Shown: positions 27,422-34,040 of the stretch, piece by piece | Position numbering within the stretch: the first letter of the stretch is position 1 | How the letters are laid out: each line of letters begins with the position of its first letter | Origin: Gammaproteobacteria bacterium | GTDB taxonomy: Bacteria; Pseudomonadota; Gammaproteobacteria; GCA-001735895 | Length of the DNA: 35,394 nt | Direction of reading: 5' to 3' | Assembly (NCBI GenBank): GCA_024229615.1 | Contig: JAAESG010000217.1 | Coordinates: 1 to 35,394 of the forward strand | Program-made: the position numbers and the translations under genes | The notes under the pieces: model-generated | Told to the model about the DNA's origin: nothing | The model's input: only the letters and a program-made list of their open reading frames with translations | The model's database searches: none

Positions 27422-28195
27422 ATGGCTGCAACGAATGAGCACATAGACCGCCTGATCTCAGAGGCTAATGCGCATGAGGACTGGCGACCCATTCTCGAAG
27501 AGTCACTATCGACCCTGGATCCCGACTATATCGAATCACTGCTGAACGACGATAGCTGGCTACCGGGTTCCGATCACTTACTCGCGGCGTTTCGACGCGA
27601 CCGGACCGGCACACGCTACCTGCTCATCGGTGAATCACCTTATCCACGGCGCGAGTCGGCGAACGGCATCGCGTTTTTCGACGCGGCAGTTGGCAGTCTT
27701 TGGAGCGAGCAGGGTTTAAGCAAGCCGGTAAACCGCGCCACCTCACTACGCAACATGATAAAGACCGCCCTGCTTGCCGAGGGTCGCGTAAGCAGGGACA
27801 GTGATGGGAAAATCACCCAGGATGCGATTGCCAAACTCGACAAGAGCGAAATGATTCAAACCCTGGCCGAGTTGTTTGAAAACCTGGAACGGGCGGGTTT
27901 TCTGATGCTCAACGCGACGCCGGTGCTGCACCCCGCACGCAAACCGGCACGGGAGGCGCGTTACTGGGAAGCTTTTCTGGAAAGATTGCTAGAGCTGATT
28001 TCGCCGCAGCCGACCCAGCGTATCAACCTGCTGTTGTGGGGCAAAATCGCGAAACTGGTCGAAGCCATGCCGGTAAGCTCGAATTACAGAAAACTGGTCT
28101 GTGAGCATCCTTACAATATCTCGTTTATCGACAACCCCGACATGCTGCAATTGTTTGCTGAACTTCGCGTTCTGCGAAGACCCACAAAATCCTGA
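27422..28195 (+). CDS. Uracil-DNA glycosylase-like superfamily protein
   Basis: A 257-residue protein with the outline of the UDG fold. RYLLIGESPYPRRESANGIAFFD (about 65-87) lies where family 1 enzymes have GQDPYHGPGQAHGLAFS. A later FLMLNATPVLHP segment resembles the LNTVLTV strand, LLLWGKIAK resembles LLWG-AQ, and EHPYNISF (about 228) takes the place of HPSPLS. The family 1 catalytic Asp is Ser here, so ordinary uracil excision is doubtful; it may act on another base or be non-catalytic. It is the fourth gene of the rightward purine arm, 17 bp after uraD. Superfamily level is reasonably sure, function is not. Confidence 0.65.
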   Translation: MAATNEHIDRLISEANAHEDWRPILEESLSTLDPDYIESLLNDDSWLPGSDHLLAAFRRDRTGTRYLLIGESPYPRRESANGIAFFDAAVGSLWSEQGLSKPVNRATSLRNMIKTALLAEGRVSRDSDGKITQDAIAKLDKSEMIQTLAELFENLERAGFLMLNATPVLHPARKPAREARYWEAFLERLLELISPQPTQRINLLLWGKIAKLVEAMPVSSNYRKLVCEHPYNISFIDNPDMLQLFAELRVLRRPTKS

Positions 28196-28494
28196 AGCAC
28201 AAAACGGAGGAGCAGAGCTCTGACGTTCCGGTCGAAAACAGAACTGGTGCCAGCGTCCGGCTGAACCGGTTTATCGAAAGCTTGTTTCAGCATCGGGGAC
28301 ACTCGCTTGAGGAAGATACACCCTTCGCGCGCCTGTCCCTGGCCAAACCCTATGCAGATTGCATGAACCTGACACTGACCGCCTCTCTGGTAGACCAGCA
28401 GCGGCTTCGAATTGTCATATCAAATATCAAAGTTGTCTGAAAACTGTGGCATGATAAGGCTGTTCCCTCCCTGACTACCGAAGCGGCCAACTGT
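28196..28494. other. Intergenic region with a start-less open frame
   Basis: About 300 bp between the glycosylase-like gene and the dehydratase. A frame open from 28162 to the TGA at 28438-28440 (93 codons) has coding-like composition, ending in SLAKPYADCMNLTLTASL and RLRIVISNIKVV. It has no ATG or GTG before 28363; the only alternative is TTG at 28282. It is either a 3' remnant of a lost gene or chance. The dehydratase promoter presumably lies between 28430 and 28490. Confidence 0.35.
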
Positions 28495-29445
28495 ATGGAA
28501 ATTCCGACATTCGACGATGTGCTAGAAGCACATGCGCGTATCACCCCCTATATCCATCGCACTCCCGTGCTGACCTCGAGTTACCTGAACCAGTTAAGCG
28601 GAGCGGAAATATATTTCAAATGCGAAAATCTGCAAAAAGTCGGTGCCTTCAAGGCGCGAGGCGCAACCAACGCCGTATTTAAGCTGGACGATAGCGATGC
28701 AGCACAAGGGGTTGCCACACATTCATCGGGTAATCACGCGGGCGCTCTCAGTTACGCCGCCGCGCAACGTGGCATCCAGGCGACCGTGGTCATGCCTCAT
28801 AACGCACCTGCGACCAAGAAAGCGGCGGTACAAAGCTACGGCGGCAAGATACTCGAATGCGAACCGACACAAGCGGCGCGTGAGGCCATGCTGGAGCAGG
28901 TAATCGCCGAAACCGGCGCCGATATGGTGCATCCCTACGATGACCCAAGGGTTATCGCCGGGCAGGCCACTTGCGTACTTGAATTACAACAGGAAATTGA
29001 CAAGCTCGATACCGTGGTCGCTCCCATCGGAGGCGGTGGTTTGATTTCCGGCACTTGTTTGACGCTAGCGGCGCTATCTCCAAAAACCCGGATCGTTGCG
29101 GCCGAACCGGCCAATGCCGACGACGCCTACCGCTCGCTTAAAGCAGGCAAGATCGTTTTGCAGGACGCGCAGCAATCCGTGGCGGATGGTCTTAAAACCA
29201 ATTTGAAGCCTCGCACCTGGCATTTCGTATCCCGTTTTGTCTCGGAAGTACTGCTCGCCAGCGAGCAGGAAATTCTTGACGCCATGTATCTCACCTGGCA
29301 ACGCATGAAAATTATTATCGAACCTTCCTCGGCGGTGCCACTAGCCGTTATTCTGAAACACCGGCAACTATTCGAGGGACAGCGCGTCGGCGTCATCATT
29401 AGCGGGGGCAACGTCGATCTTAAGCACTGCCCCGGATGCAAGTGA
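28495..29445 (+). CDS. PLP-dependent serine/threonine dehydratase or serine racemase-like enzyme
   Basis: A fold-type II PLP enzyme of 316 residues, lacking the C-terminal regulatory domain of biosynthetic IlvA. PLP Lys 53 lies in GAFKARGATNA, the substrate loop is SSGNHAGALS (about 77-86), and the phosphate-binding glycine loop is IGGGGLISG (about 178-186). SSAVPLAVIL and GVIISGGNVDL complete the family pattern. Possible activities are serine/threonine deamination, threo-3-hydroxyaspartate ammonia-lyase or serine racemase; sequence alone cannot decide. It is a single gene with no strong Shine-Dalgarno. Palindromic elements D and B follow, and no functional link to the purine genes is evident. 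Confidence 0.85.
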   Translation: MEIPTFDDVLEAHARITPYIHRTPVLTSSYLNQLSGAEIYFKCENLQKVGAFKARGATNAVFKLDDSDAAQGVATHSSGNHAGALSYAAAQRGIQATVVMPHNAPATKKAAVQSYGGKILECEPTQAAREAMLEQVIAETGADMVHPYDDPRVIAGQATCVLELQQEIDKLDTVVAPIGGGGLISGTCLTLAALSPKTRIVAAEPANADDAYRSLKAGKIVLQDAQQSVADGLKTNLKPRTWHFVSRFVSEVLLASEQEILDAMYLTWQRMKIIIEPSSAVPLAVILKHRQLFEGQRVGVIISGGNVDLKHCPGCK

Positions 29446-29458
29446 TCAAACTGAAAAG

Positions 29459-29627
29459 CTAGCCCGGAAATTTCATAAATTTGCGCAAATATCGCGCAGG
29501 ATATTGATTTCACCAGGAAATTCCCGAAGAAGTCTCGTATCAGTGATTACGAGCGACTGAGAGAATATTTCTTGTGGAATCAATAGACAAGTGAGATCGT
29601 GCATAATTTGTGAATGTTCCGGGCTAG
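29459..29627. repeat. Palindromic MITE-like element D
   Basis: About 169 bp from CTAGCCCGGAA (29459) to TTCCGGGCTAG (ending 29627). The arms match imperfectly along most of their length: TTCATAAATTTGC with GCATAATTTGTGAA, and TATTGATTTCAC with GTGGAATCAATA. The terminal CTAG at 29624-29627 is also the left end of element B, so the two are joined head-to-tail with a shared CTAG. It begins 14 bp after the dehydratase stop. No coding content. Confidence 0.62.
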
Positions 29628-29809
29628 ACCGCATTTCTCACCACCTTTCGTAGCGAGACGACGAGAGATCGTGCCCTGTCTGTATTTTGCGACCACTCCG
29701 AACATTGCTTGCAGTTACCGGCAACCAATGTTCGGAGGGTGTGCAAAATACAGGCAAGGCACGACCTCTCGTCGTCTCGCAACGAGTGGTGGTGAGAAAT
29801 GCGGGCTAG
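29624..29809. repeat. MITE-like element B, near-perfect long palindrome
   Basis: 186 bp bounded by CTAG on both sides. The arms of about 85 nt are almost completely complementary: CCGCATTTCTCACCACC (29629-29645) with its mirror ending 29804, then GCGAGACGACGAGAG, CTGTATTTTGC and CCGAACATTG with their complements. The apex is near 29716. The terminal segment CCGCATTTCTCACC is shared with element A at 18381-18583, so the two belong to one family. The right end carries GGTGGTGAGAAATG facing the MFS gene. The 29446-29855 gap contains only elements D and B and the MFS promoter region. Confidence 0.8.
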
Positions 29810-29819
29810 TGTAGGTACC

Positions 29820-29831
29820 ATTGTATACTGT
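29820..29831 (+). promoter_or_regulatory. Possible degenerate GntR-type operator before the MFS gene
   Basis: ATTGTATACTGT matches the ATTGTnnACAAT pattern at eight of ten defined positions and lies 24 bp before the likely MFS start at 29856. The core GTATAC is itself palindromic. A chance match in AT-rich DNA is quite possible. Confidence 0.3.
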
Positions 29832-29855
29832 CACCTTTTTTTACATTGTTTCCTG

Positions 29856-31022
29856 ATGAACGACACCCATTGGCCCAGAATCTGGATCGCCTTCCTGGCA
29901 GGTTGCATCGCCGCTTTCCAGCTCGGAAAAACCTTCGCCTCGCTCGCATTGATCATCGATGACCTGGAACTGAGCCTGTTTCAGGCCGGTCTGATTCTGT
30001 CACTATTCAGTCTGATCGCGGCCTTTGCCGGTGCCGGCTTCGGATTGCTCTCTGACCGCGTCGGACACATGCGCACTGCACTCACTGGAATGCTGGTATC
30101 GGCCTGTGGTGCATTTCTCGGCGCAACCGCGGCGGGTATCGAGATTTTACTGCTGTCCCGATTGATCGAAGGCTTCGGATTTATTCTTGCGATCGTCGCA
30201 TTGCCGTCGCTGATCAGTCGCTCGGCCAGCGATCGCGACAGGCCTCTGGCGATGGGCATCTGGGCCGCCTTCATACCCGCGGGTATCGGAACCTCGATGC
30301 TAATCACCCCGTTCCTGCTGGAATGGCACGGCTGGCGCGGCTTATGGAATGATATCGGTATCATTATCCTGCTCTGGGCAGTGGTGCTTTTTGTTAGCTT
30401 CCGCGGTGCCGCCAGGAAATCCGGGATAAAACCAAGCAGCAGCGATTTCATCAGCAGCGTTCTGCGCCTCGGTCCGCTGCTGGTAGTGTCGGGCTTCGTC
30501 TGTTATTCCAGCCTGTATCAATCACTGACCGCATTTCTACCCACTATTCTGATCACGGACTACGAGGTTTCACTGGCCAGCGCTGCCCGCCTCGGAGCCC
30601 TGGTGGTAGCCGCCAACGTAGTTGGTAATGTTTCCGCCGGCTGGCTCATCGGTCGTGGATTTACACCCTGGAAGTTGCTGGCTATTTCATTTCTTGCCAT
30701 GGGTCTATGTGCGACCCTGGTATTTGGCAGCCTCAGTGATCCGACGATCAAAACTATCGCCGGTATTCTTTTTTCAGCTTTCGGCGGTATGTTTCCAGGG
30801 ACCGCCTTCGTACTCGCAGCGCGCTATTCCCCGAGCCCTTCGCACATGGCATTGATGGCCGGATTCATGTTACAGGGCGCCGGCATTGGGCAAACCATCG
30901 GGCCACTCATGGTCAGTTCAGCGGTCGAATTTTCCGGCAGCTGGAATTCCGCCAACCTGATCGTCGCCGCGATGGCGGGCATCGGTTTGCTCTGTGCCTG
31001 GTTATTACGCGGCCGGACCTGA
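29856..31022 (+). CDS. MFS transporter, CynX/NimT-like
   Basis: A 388-residue major facilitator with about twelve hydrophobic helices. The loop 2-3 motif reads GLLSDRVGHMRTAL (GxxSDRxGxRxxL-like, about residues 62-75) and helix 4 carries the RLIEGFGF motif. GAGIGQTIGPLMVSS lies in helix 11. Substrate is unknown; this branch includes cyanate, nitroimidazole and organic-anion carriers. The frame extends back to an ATG at 29799 that lies in the end of element B; I prefer 29856 (MNDTHWPRIWIAFLAGC) because the hydrophobic helix begins there, although no clear Shine-Dalgarno precedes it. Confidence 0.85.
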   Translation: MNDTHWPRIWIAFLAGCIAAFQLGKTFASLALIIDDLELSLFQAGLILSLFSLIAAFAGAGFGLLSDRVGHMRTALTGMLVSACGAFLGATAAGIEILLLSRLIEGFGFILAIVALPSLISRSASDRDRPLAMGIWAAFIPAGIGTSMLITPFLLEWHGWRGLWNDIGIIILLWAVVLFVSFRGAARKSGIKPSSSDFISSVLRLGPLLVVSGFVCYSSLYQSLTAFLPTILITDYEVSLASAARLGALVVAANVVGNVSAGWLIGRGFTPWKLLAISFLAMGLCATLVFGSLSDPTIKTIAGILFSAFGGMFPGTAFVLAARYSPSPSHMALMAGFMLQGAGIGQTIGPLMVSSAVEFSGSWNSANLIVAAMAGIGLLCAWLLRGRT

Positions 31023-31190
31023 TAATCGAGCCACTCGAGCGGCGAATTCACGCGCCTGAACGGTCGCTGTGCCATGACAGTGGAGATTCGTCCAGCTCGA
31101 GTTCGCTCGCCAGTGCGCTGCGCAGTGCAGTGGCTTTGTCCCCGAGCACGGCGGAATTACCCGCGACACCGGCCAGACTGACGCGCAACA
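31023..31190 (-). pseudogene. Remnant of a fumarase/aspartase-superfamily lyase (PcaB or adenylosuccinate-lyase-like)
   Basis: Reading leftward from about 31194, the frame gives DLLRVSLAGVAGNSAVLGDK, then ALASELELDESPLSWHSDRSG. This resembles the C-terminal part of 3-carboxymuconate cycloisomerase-type lyases (SLAG..GN...LGD, WH..RD). The frame meets a TGA near 31065, whereas the next frame continues plausibly with EFAARVARLSG, indicating a frameshift. Neither a start nor the catalytic domain is present. Only the tail survives, between the MFS gene and the FAH remnant. Confidence 0.5.
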
Positions 31191-31353
31191 AATCGCGATC
31201 CTGTCACGGACGATGGAAATGAAAGCAGGTGATCTGATCTATAGCGGTACCCCGGCGGGTGTCGGTCCCCTGGTTCCCGGTGATATCTGTGTTGCTGAAA
31301 TTGAAGGTCTGGGTAAACTCACCACAACAATTGCCGAAGGTCAAATCGCATGA
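31180..31353 (+). pseudogene. C-terminal remnant of a fumarylacetoacetate hydrolase-family protein
   Basis: The frame ending in TGA at 31351-31353 encodes IAILSRTMEMKAGDLIYSG then TPAGVGPLVPGD and AEIEGLGKLTTTI, the characteristic C-terminus of FAH-family enzymes such as fumarylpyruvate hydrolase. About 55 residues remain of the roughly 230 usual; no start lies upstream and the next stop is at 31075. The stop overlaps the GST start (ATGA), preserving the original coupling. A peptide from the internal ATG at 31213 could still be translated. Confidence 0.72.
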
Positions 31354-32000
31354 AACCTGTATTGCACAATTTTTTTCGTAGCTCCACTTCGACTCGCCTG
31401 CGCGCAGCGCTCAAGCTGAAAGGACTTGACTATGTTTACAAGTCTTATGCACTAAAGGCGGGAGAAGCGGAAACGCCGGAGTATCTGCGCATCAACCCGC
31501 AGGGCCTGGTGCCGTCGTTCGAACTGGCGGATGGCACTACTCTGACCCAGTCGATGGCGATCATCGAGTGGCTCGACGAGATTTATCCAACTCCGCCATT
31601 GCTGCCAGACGACCCGATAGCCCGCGCACAGCTGCGTTCACTCGCCTACATGATTGCGTTTGAAATTCATCCTCTGAATAACCTGCGTGTGTTGCAATAT
31701 ATCGAACAACATCACGGCCAGGATGAAACTGGCGTAGCGCACTGGTATGCACACTGGGTGCATACCACCTTCGCGCCACTGGAACAGGTATTGTCAACCA
31801 GTCCGCTAACCGGTCGCTATTGCCATGGCGATGAACCCGGTCTCGCCGACTTGTGCCTGTATGCGCAATTCTGGAACAACCGCCGCTTTGACATCGACAC
31901 CAGTGCCTATCCAACCATAGAGCGAATTTTTGCGGCACTCGATGAACTCGACGCCTTCCACAACGCGTCACCCCTCAGACAACCGGACAGCACTGCCTGA
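31350..32000 (+). CDS. Zeta-class glutathione S-transferase, maleylacetoacetate/maleylpyruvate isomerase
   Basis: Glutathione-dependent cis-trans isomerase of the tyrosine or gentisate pathway, 216 residues. The zeta-class active-site motif SSTSTRLRAALKLKGL (about 11-26) is present. NPQGLVPSFEL and the glutathione-binding QSMAIIEWLDE (about 67-77) follow, and the C-terminal helical domain begins near 85. Its start overlaps the truncated FAH gene, matching the hydrolase-isomerase pair of homogentisate or gentisate operons. Loss of the hydrolase leaves its pathway role uncertain. Confidence 0.88.
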   Translation: MKPVLHNFFRSSTSTRLRAALKLKGLDYVYKSYALKAGEAETPEYLRINPQGLVPSFELADGTTLTQSMAIIEWLDEIYPTPPLLPDDPIARAQLRSLAYMIAFEIHPLNNLRVLQYIEQHHGQDETGVAHWYAHWVHTTFAPLEQVLSTSPLTGRYCHGDEPGLADLCLYAQFWNNRRFDIDTSAYPTIERIFAALDELDAFHNASPLRQPDSTA

Positions 32001-32288
32001 TGAAGAATGGATTAACCACGATGCCCAGGCATTTGCTGCGTCACTGTCATCAGATCGGCGTTGCCATCTTTCTCGATGATTGCGCCAGGTTTAACCTGAC
32101 ACCGTTTGCGGGCAGACAGGTGATGGCCTTTCTTTTTAAAAATAAATTGGTTAGGGGCTTCAAGAAAACGCCAGTCCTGCGTTGCAGCTTTTACCAGTGG
32201 AATAACCATTGGCTGCAAGCTGCGCCTTGATCTGGCGCTTTCTTGAAGCCCTGAATACGATATACATTGTCGCCGGGTTAATATCTGT
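32001..32288. other. Convergent intergenic region
   Basis: This 288-bp gap lies between the convergent GST and RAM-domain genes. Its main feature is the palindromic element G at 32155-32251. An open frame of 76 codons on the plus strand runs into the palindrome and has no recognisable features, so I do not call it a gene. Confidence 0.5.
32155..32251. repeat. Palindromic element G between convergent genes
   Basis: About 97 bp forming one long hairpin. GGGCTTCAAGAAAACGCCAG (32155-32174) pairs with the segment ending in GGCGCTTTCTTGAAGCCC (32251). Inner stems are GTTGCAGC/GCTGCAAG and CCAGTGG/CCATTGG around an AATAA loop near 32202. It may be a small MITE or REP-like element; its place between converging genes would let it act as a bidirectional terminator. 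Confidence 0.65.
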
Positions 32289-32558
32289 TCAAATCGAAAA
32301 CATCGACTCCAGATCATGCTTGGAGAAGGCCTTGAATGCCAGCATGGTATCGGTTTGCTCGATGCCTTCGATCTTGCCCAGGCGATTGGTGACCAGTTCA
32401 GCCACGTCGTCGTTACTACGCGTGCGAACGATAACCACCAGGTCATAATTTCCGGTAACCGAATAAACTTCCGAAATTTCCGGCATATCGGCGAGATGCT
32501 CCGCGATCTCGGTGATCCTGTCGCTTTTGACATTCAACAAAATGATGAAAGTGACCAT
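32289..32558 (-). CDS. Stand-alone Lrp/AsnC ligand-binding (RAM) domain protein
   Basis: An 89-residue protein consisting only of the alpha-beta RAM domain of Lrp/AsnC regulators: FIILLNVKSDRITEIAEHLA, EVYSVTGNYDLVVIVRTRSN, VAELVTNRLGKIEGIEQTDT and a final TMLAFKAFSKHDL. There is no helix-turn-helix, so it cannot bind DNA alone. Such proteins form octamers or mix with full-length Lrp members and may sense amino acids. The start ATG at 32558 follows AGAGAAACAAATC. It is 52 bp downstream of the thioesterase gene on the same strand. Confidence 0.88.
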   Translation of the reverse strand: MVTFIILLNVKSDRITEIAEHLADMPEISEVYSVTGNYDLVVIVRTRSNDDVAELVTNRLGKIEGIEQTDTMLAFKAFSKHDLESMFSI

Positions 32559-32610
32559 GATTTGTTTCTCTGTGGAATAGTTCTGTAGGGTATTCTAAGT
32601 GGATTCAGTT

Positions 32611-33060
32611 TTAAACCGTAACGTCCACGGTTTTTTCTACCGATAACAGTGCTCGCACCTCGTCGGGCATTGCTCGCGCTACCAGTTTAGTCGGATCATC
32701 GGCATCTGAGTAACCCCATACCCTGACCTCGCTACCACTGGCAACCGGTTCCGCACGGTCACCCTCGGTGAATTCGTGCGCGACCACAAATGACGTGTTG
32801 CCGAAGCGCTCGACCTGCGAGGTACACAGCGTGACATCACCGAAATACAGGGGTCGTTTGAACGCCATGTTGCTGGCGACCAGCGGGCAACCACGGAACC
32901 TGTTATCGCTATGCGTTTGTCCTGCCAGATCGAACCCGGCCACCTGCAGCAGTGCATGGGTGCCGGAATCCATCCAGATGTAATAATGCGGGTTGAAAAT
33001 AATCCCGGCAGGATCACAGTGTGCCCATTCAACACGAATTCTTTGTGTGGCTGTCAACAT
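32611..33060 (-). CDS. Hotdog-fold acyl-CoA thioesterase (4-hydroxybenzoyl-CoA thioesterase-like)
   Basis: A 149-residue single-hotdog protein. The N-terminal motif RVEWAHCDPAGIIFNPHYYIWMD carries the catalytic Asp 16 and the Asn/His-Tyr residues of the 4HBT family. MAFKRPLYFGDVTLCTSQV (strand after the central helix) and FVVAHEF follow as expected. It should hydrolyse aryl- or acyl-CoA; the substrate is unknown. The proximity of aromatic-pathway remnants fits an aromatic acyl-CoA but proves nothing. The ATG at 33060 is the family start; a Shine-Dalgarno is weak (CCAGAG). Confidence 0.85.
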   Translation of the reverse strand: MLTATQRIRVEWAHCDPAGIIFNPHYYIWMDSGTHALLQVAGFDLAGQTHSDNRFRGCPLVASNMAFKRPLYFGDVTLCTSQVERFGNTSFVVAHEFTEGDRAEPVASGSEVRVWGYSDADDPTKLVARAMPDEVRALLSVEKTVDVTV

Positions 33061-33288
33061 CTCTGGTTCCTCGAAATCTCCTGCGATAGCGCGAGCAATG
33101 GCGATCCTGTCGGCACTAGAATCTAAATCTATCGTTTTAAATCTTAACCATCAAACGCGCAATCTGGCCCACCGCTTCCGTCACCAACCTACCATAGGTC
33201 AAGCCCTGCCTGGAGAGGCAGGAACGAGCCGCTGGCGCTTTTTATCTTACTCGGAGTTTGTCCCAGGAAGACCGATTGGTCGAGTCGA

Positions 33289-33891
33289 TCAGGTTGTTTT
33301 CACAGGATCGGATTCAGTTTCATCCACGACAGGTTTATCCGCATCAATGACCGGCTCTTTTTTATCGCCTGGTATCTCCATCGACTCGACAGATGCAGAT
33401 TCCTCTACCTCCGCGGCGGTATTTTCCTGGCTATCGGCAATATTTTCCTGCGCCGGGGATGTATCGCTCGGCGCGCTGGATCCCGGCTCGGATTCCTGTG
33501 ATTGCACCGTATCGGCGGGAGCTTCACCGACAATCTTATCGCGCGCCTTTGAATGGTCATCGACCGAAATCAGCACTTTACCCTGGTGCTGTTGCAGGAC
33601 ATGGGTGAAATCCTTGCTGTCACCGAGGACTTGTGCTCCCTCTGCAAGGTGCTTGTAAACCTTGACGTAGTCCTGGGTTAATTCGTTAACCAGTTCCGAA
33701 GTTTTATCGAAATGACTGTTTACGCTGGATTTATAACTATCCAGCTCGCGCCTCGCCAGATCCAGCTCGGCCTTGAGATTGCTGGCCTCTTTTATCGTCG
33801 GTGTCAAATTCCGGTAAGCAATGGCGCCGATGATTGCACCACCGACTAATGCACCGCCTCCGACCAGCCACAGCAGTTGAACAGGATCCAT
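33289..33891 (-). CDS. YhcB-like inner-membrane protein (DUF1043 family)
   Basis: A 200-residue protein: one N-terminal transmembrane helix (about 4-25, LLWLVGGGALVGGAIIGAIA), a coiled-coil region (about 30-75), the conserved segment VNSHFDKTSELVNELTQDY (about 58-76) and KVYKHLAEGAQVLG, then a long acidic, low-complexity C-terminal tail (from about 125). The YhcB family is gammaproteobacterial and linked to cell envelope growth and division. The ATG at 33891 (MDPVQLLWL) is chosen over an upstream ATG at 33951 because it follows a G-rich ribosome-binding site and starts at the helix. No operon partner is evident. Confidence 0.85.
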   Translation of the reverse strand: MDPVQLLWLVGGGALVGGAIIGAIAYRNLTPTIKEASNLKAELDLARRELDSYKSSVNSHFDKTSELVNELTQDYVKVYKHLAEGAQVLGDSKDFTHVLQQHQGKVLISVDDHSKARDKIVGEAPADTVQSQESEPGSSAPSDTSPAQENIADSQENTAAEVEESASVESMEIPGDKKEPVIDADKPVVDETESDPVKTT

Positions 33892-34040
33892 GGGAACCCC
33901 CCGGTTTTTGCGATATTGAATGGCTCGATTGTAAAGTATCCTTTTGCTCAATAATAGAACCAGTTACCGCTAATAACGACTGGCACCGGTCCCCAGCGGC
34001 CCTCCTGCAGGCACAACATGCGCTTGATCGGCGCATCAAA

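Noticed and set aside
32000-32230. Small open frame of 76 codons after the GST gene
   Set aside because: It runs into palindrome G, has no recognisable features and its antisense frames are equally open.
32012-32533. A 173-codon minus-strand frame overlapping the RAM-domain gene
   Set aside because: Shadow frame; the 89-residue frame has the RAM-domain sequence and the correct start.
33205-33243. Hairpin CCTGCCT/AGGCAGG followed by a T-run on the plus strand, as a terminator
   Set aside because: The T-run is 17 nt beyond the stem and no plus-strand gene lies upstream; read leftward there is no T-run.
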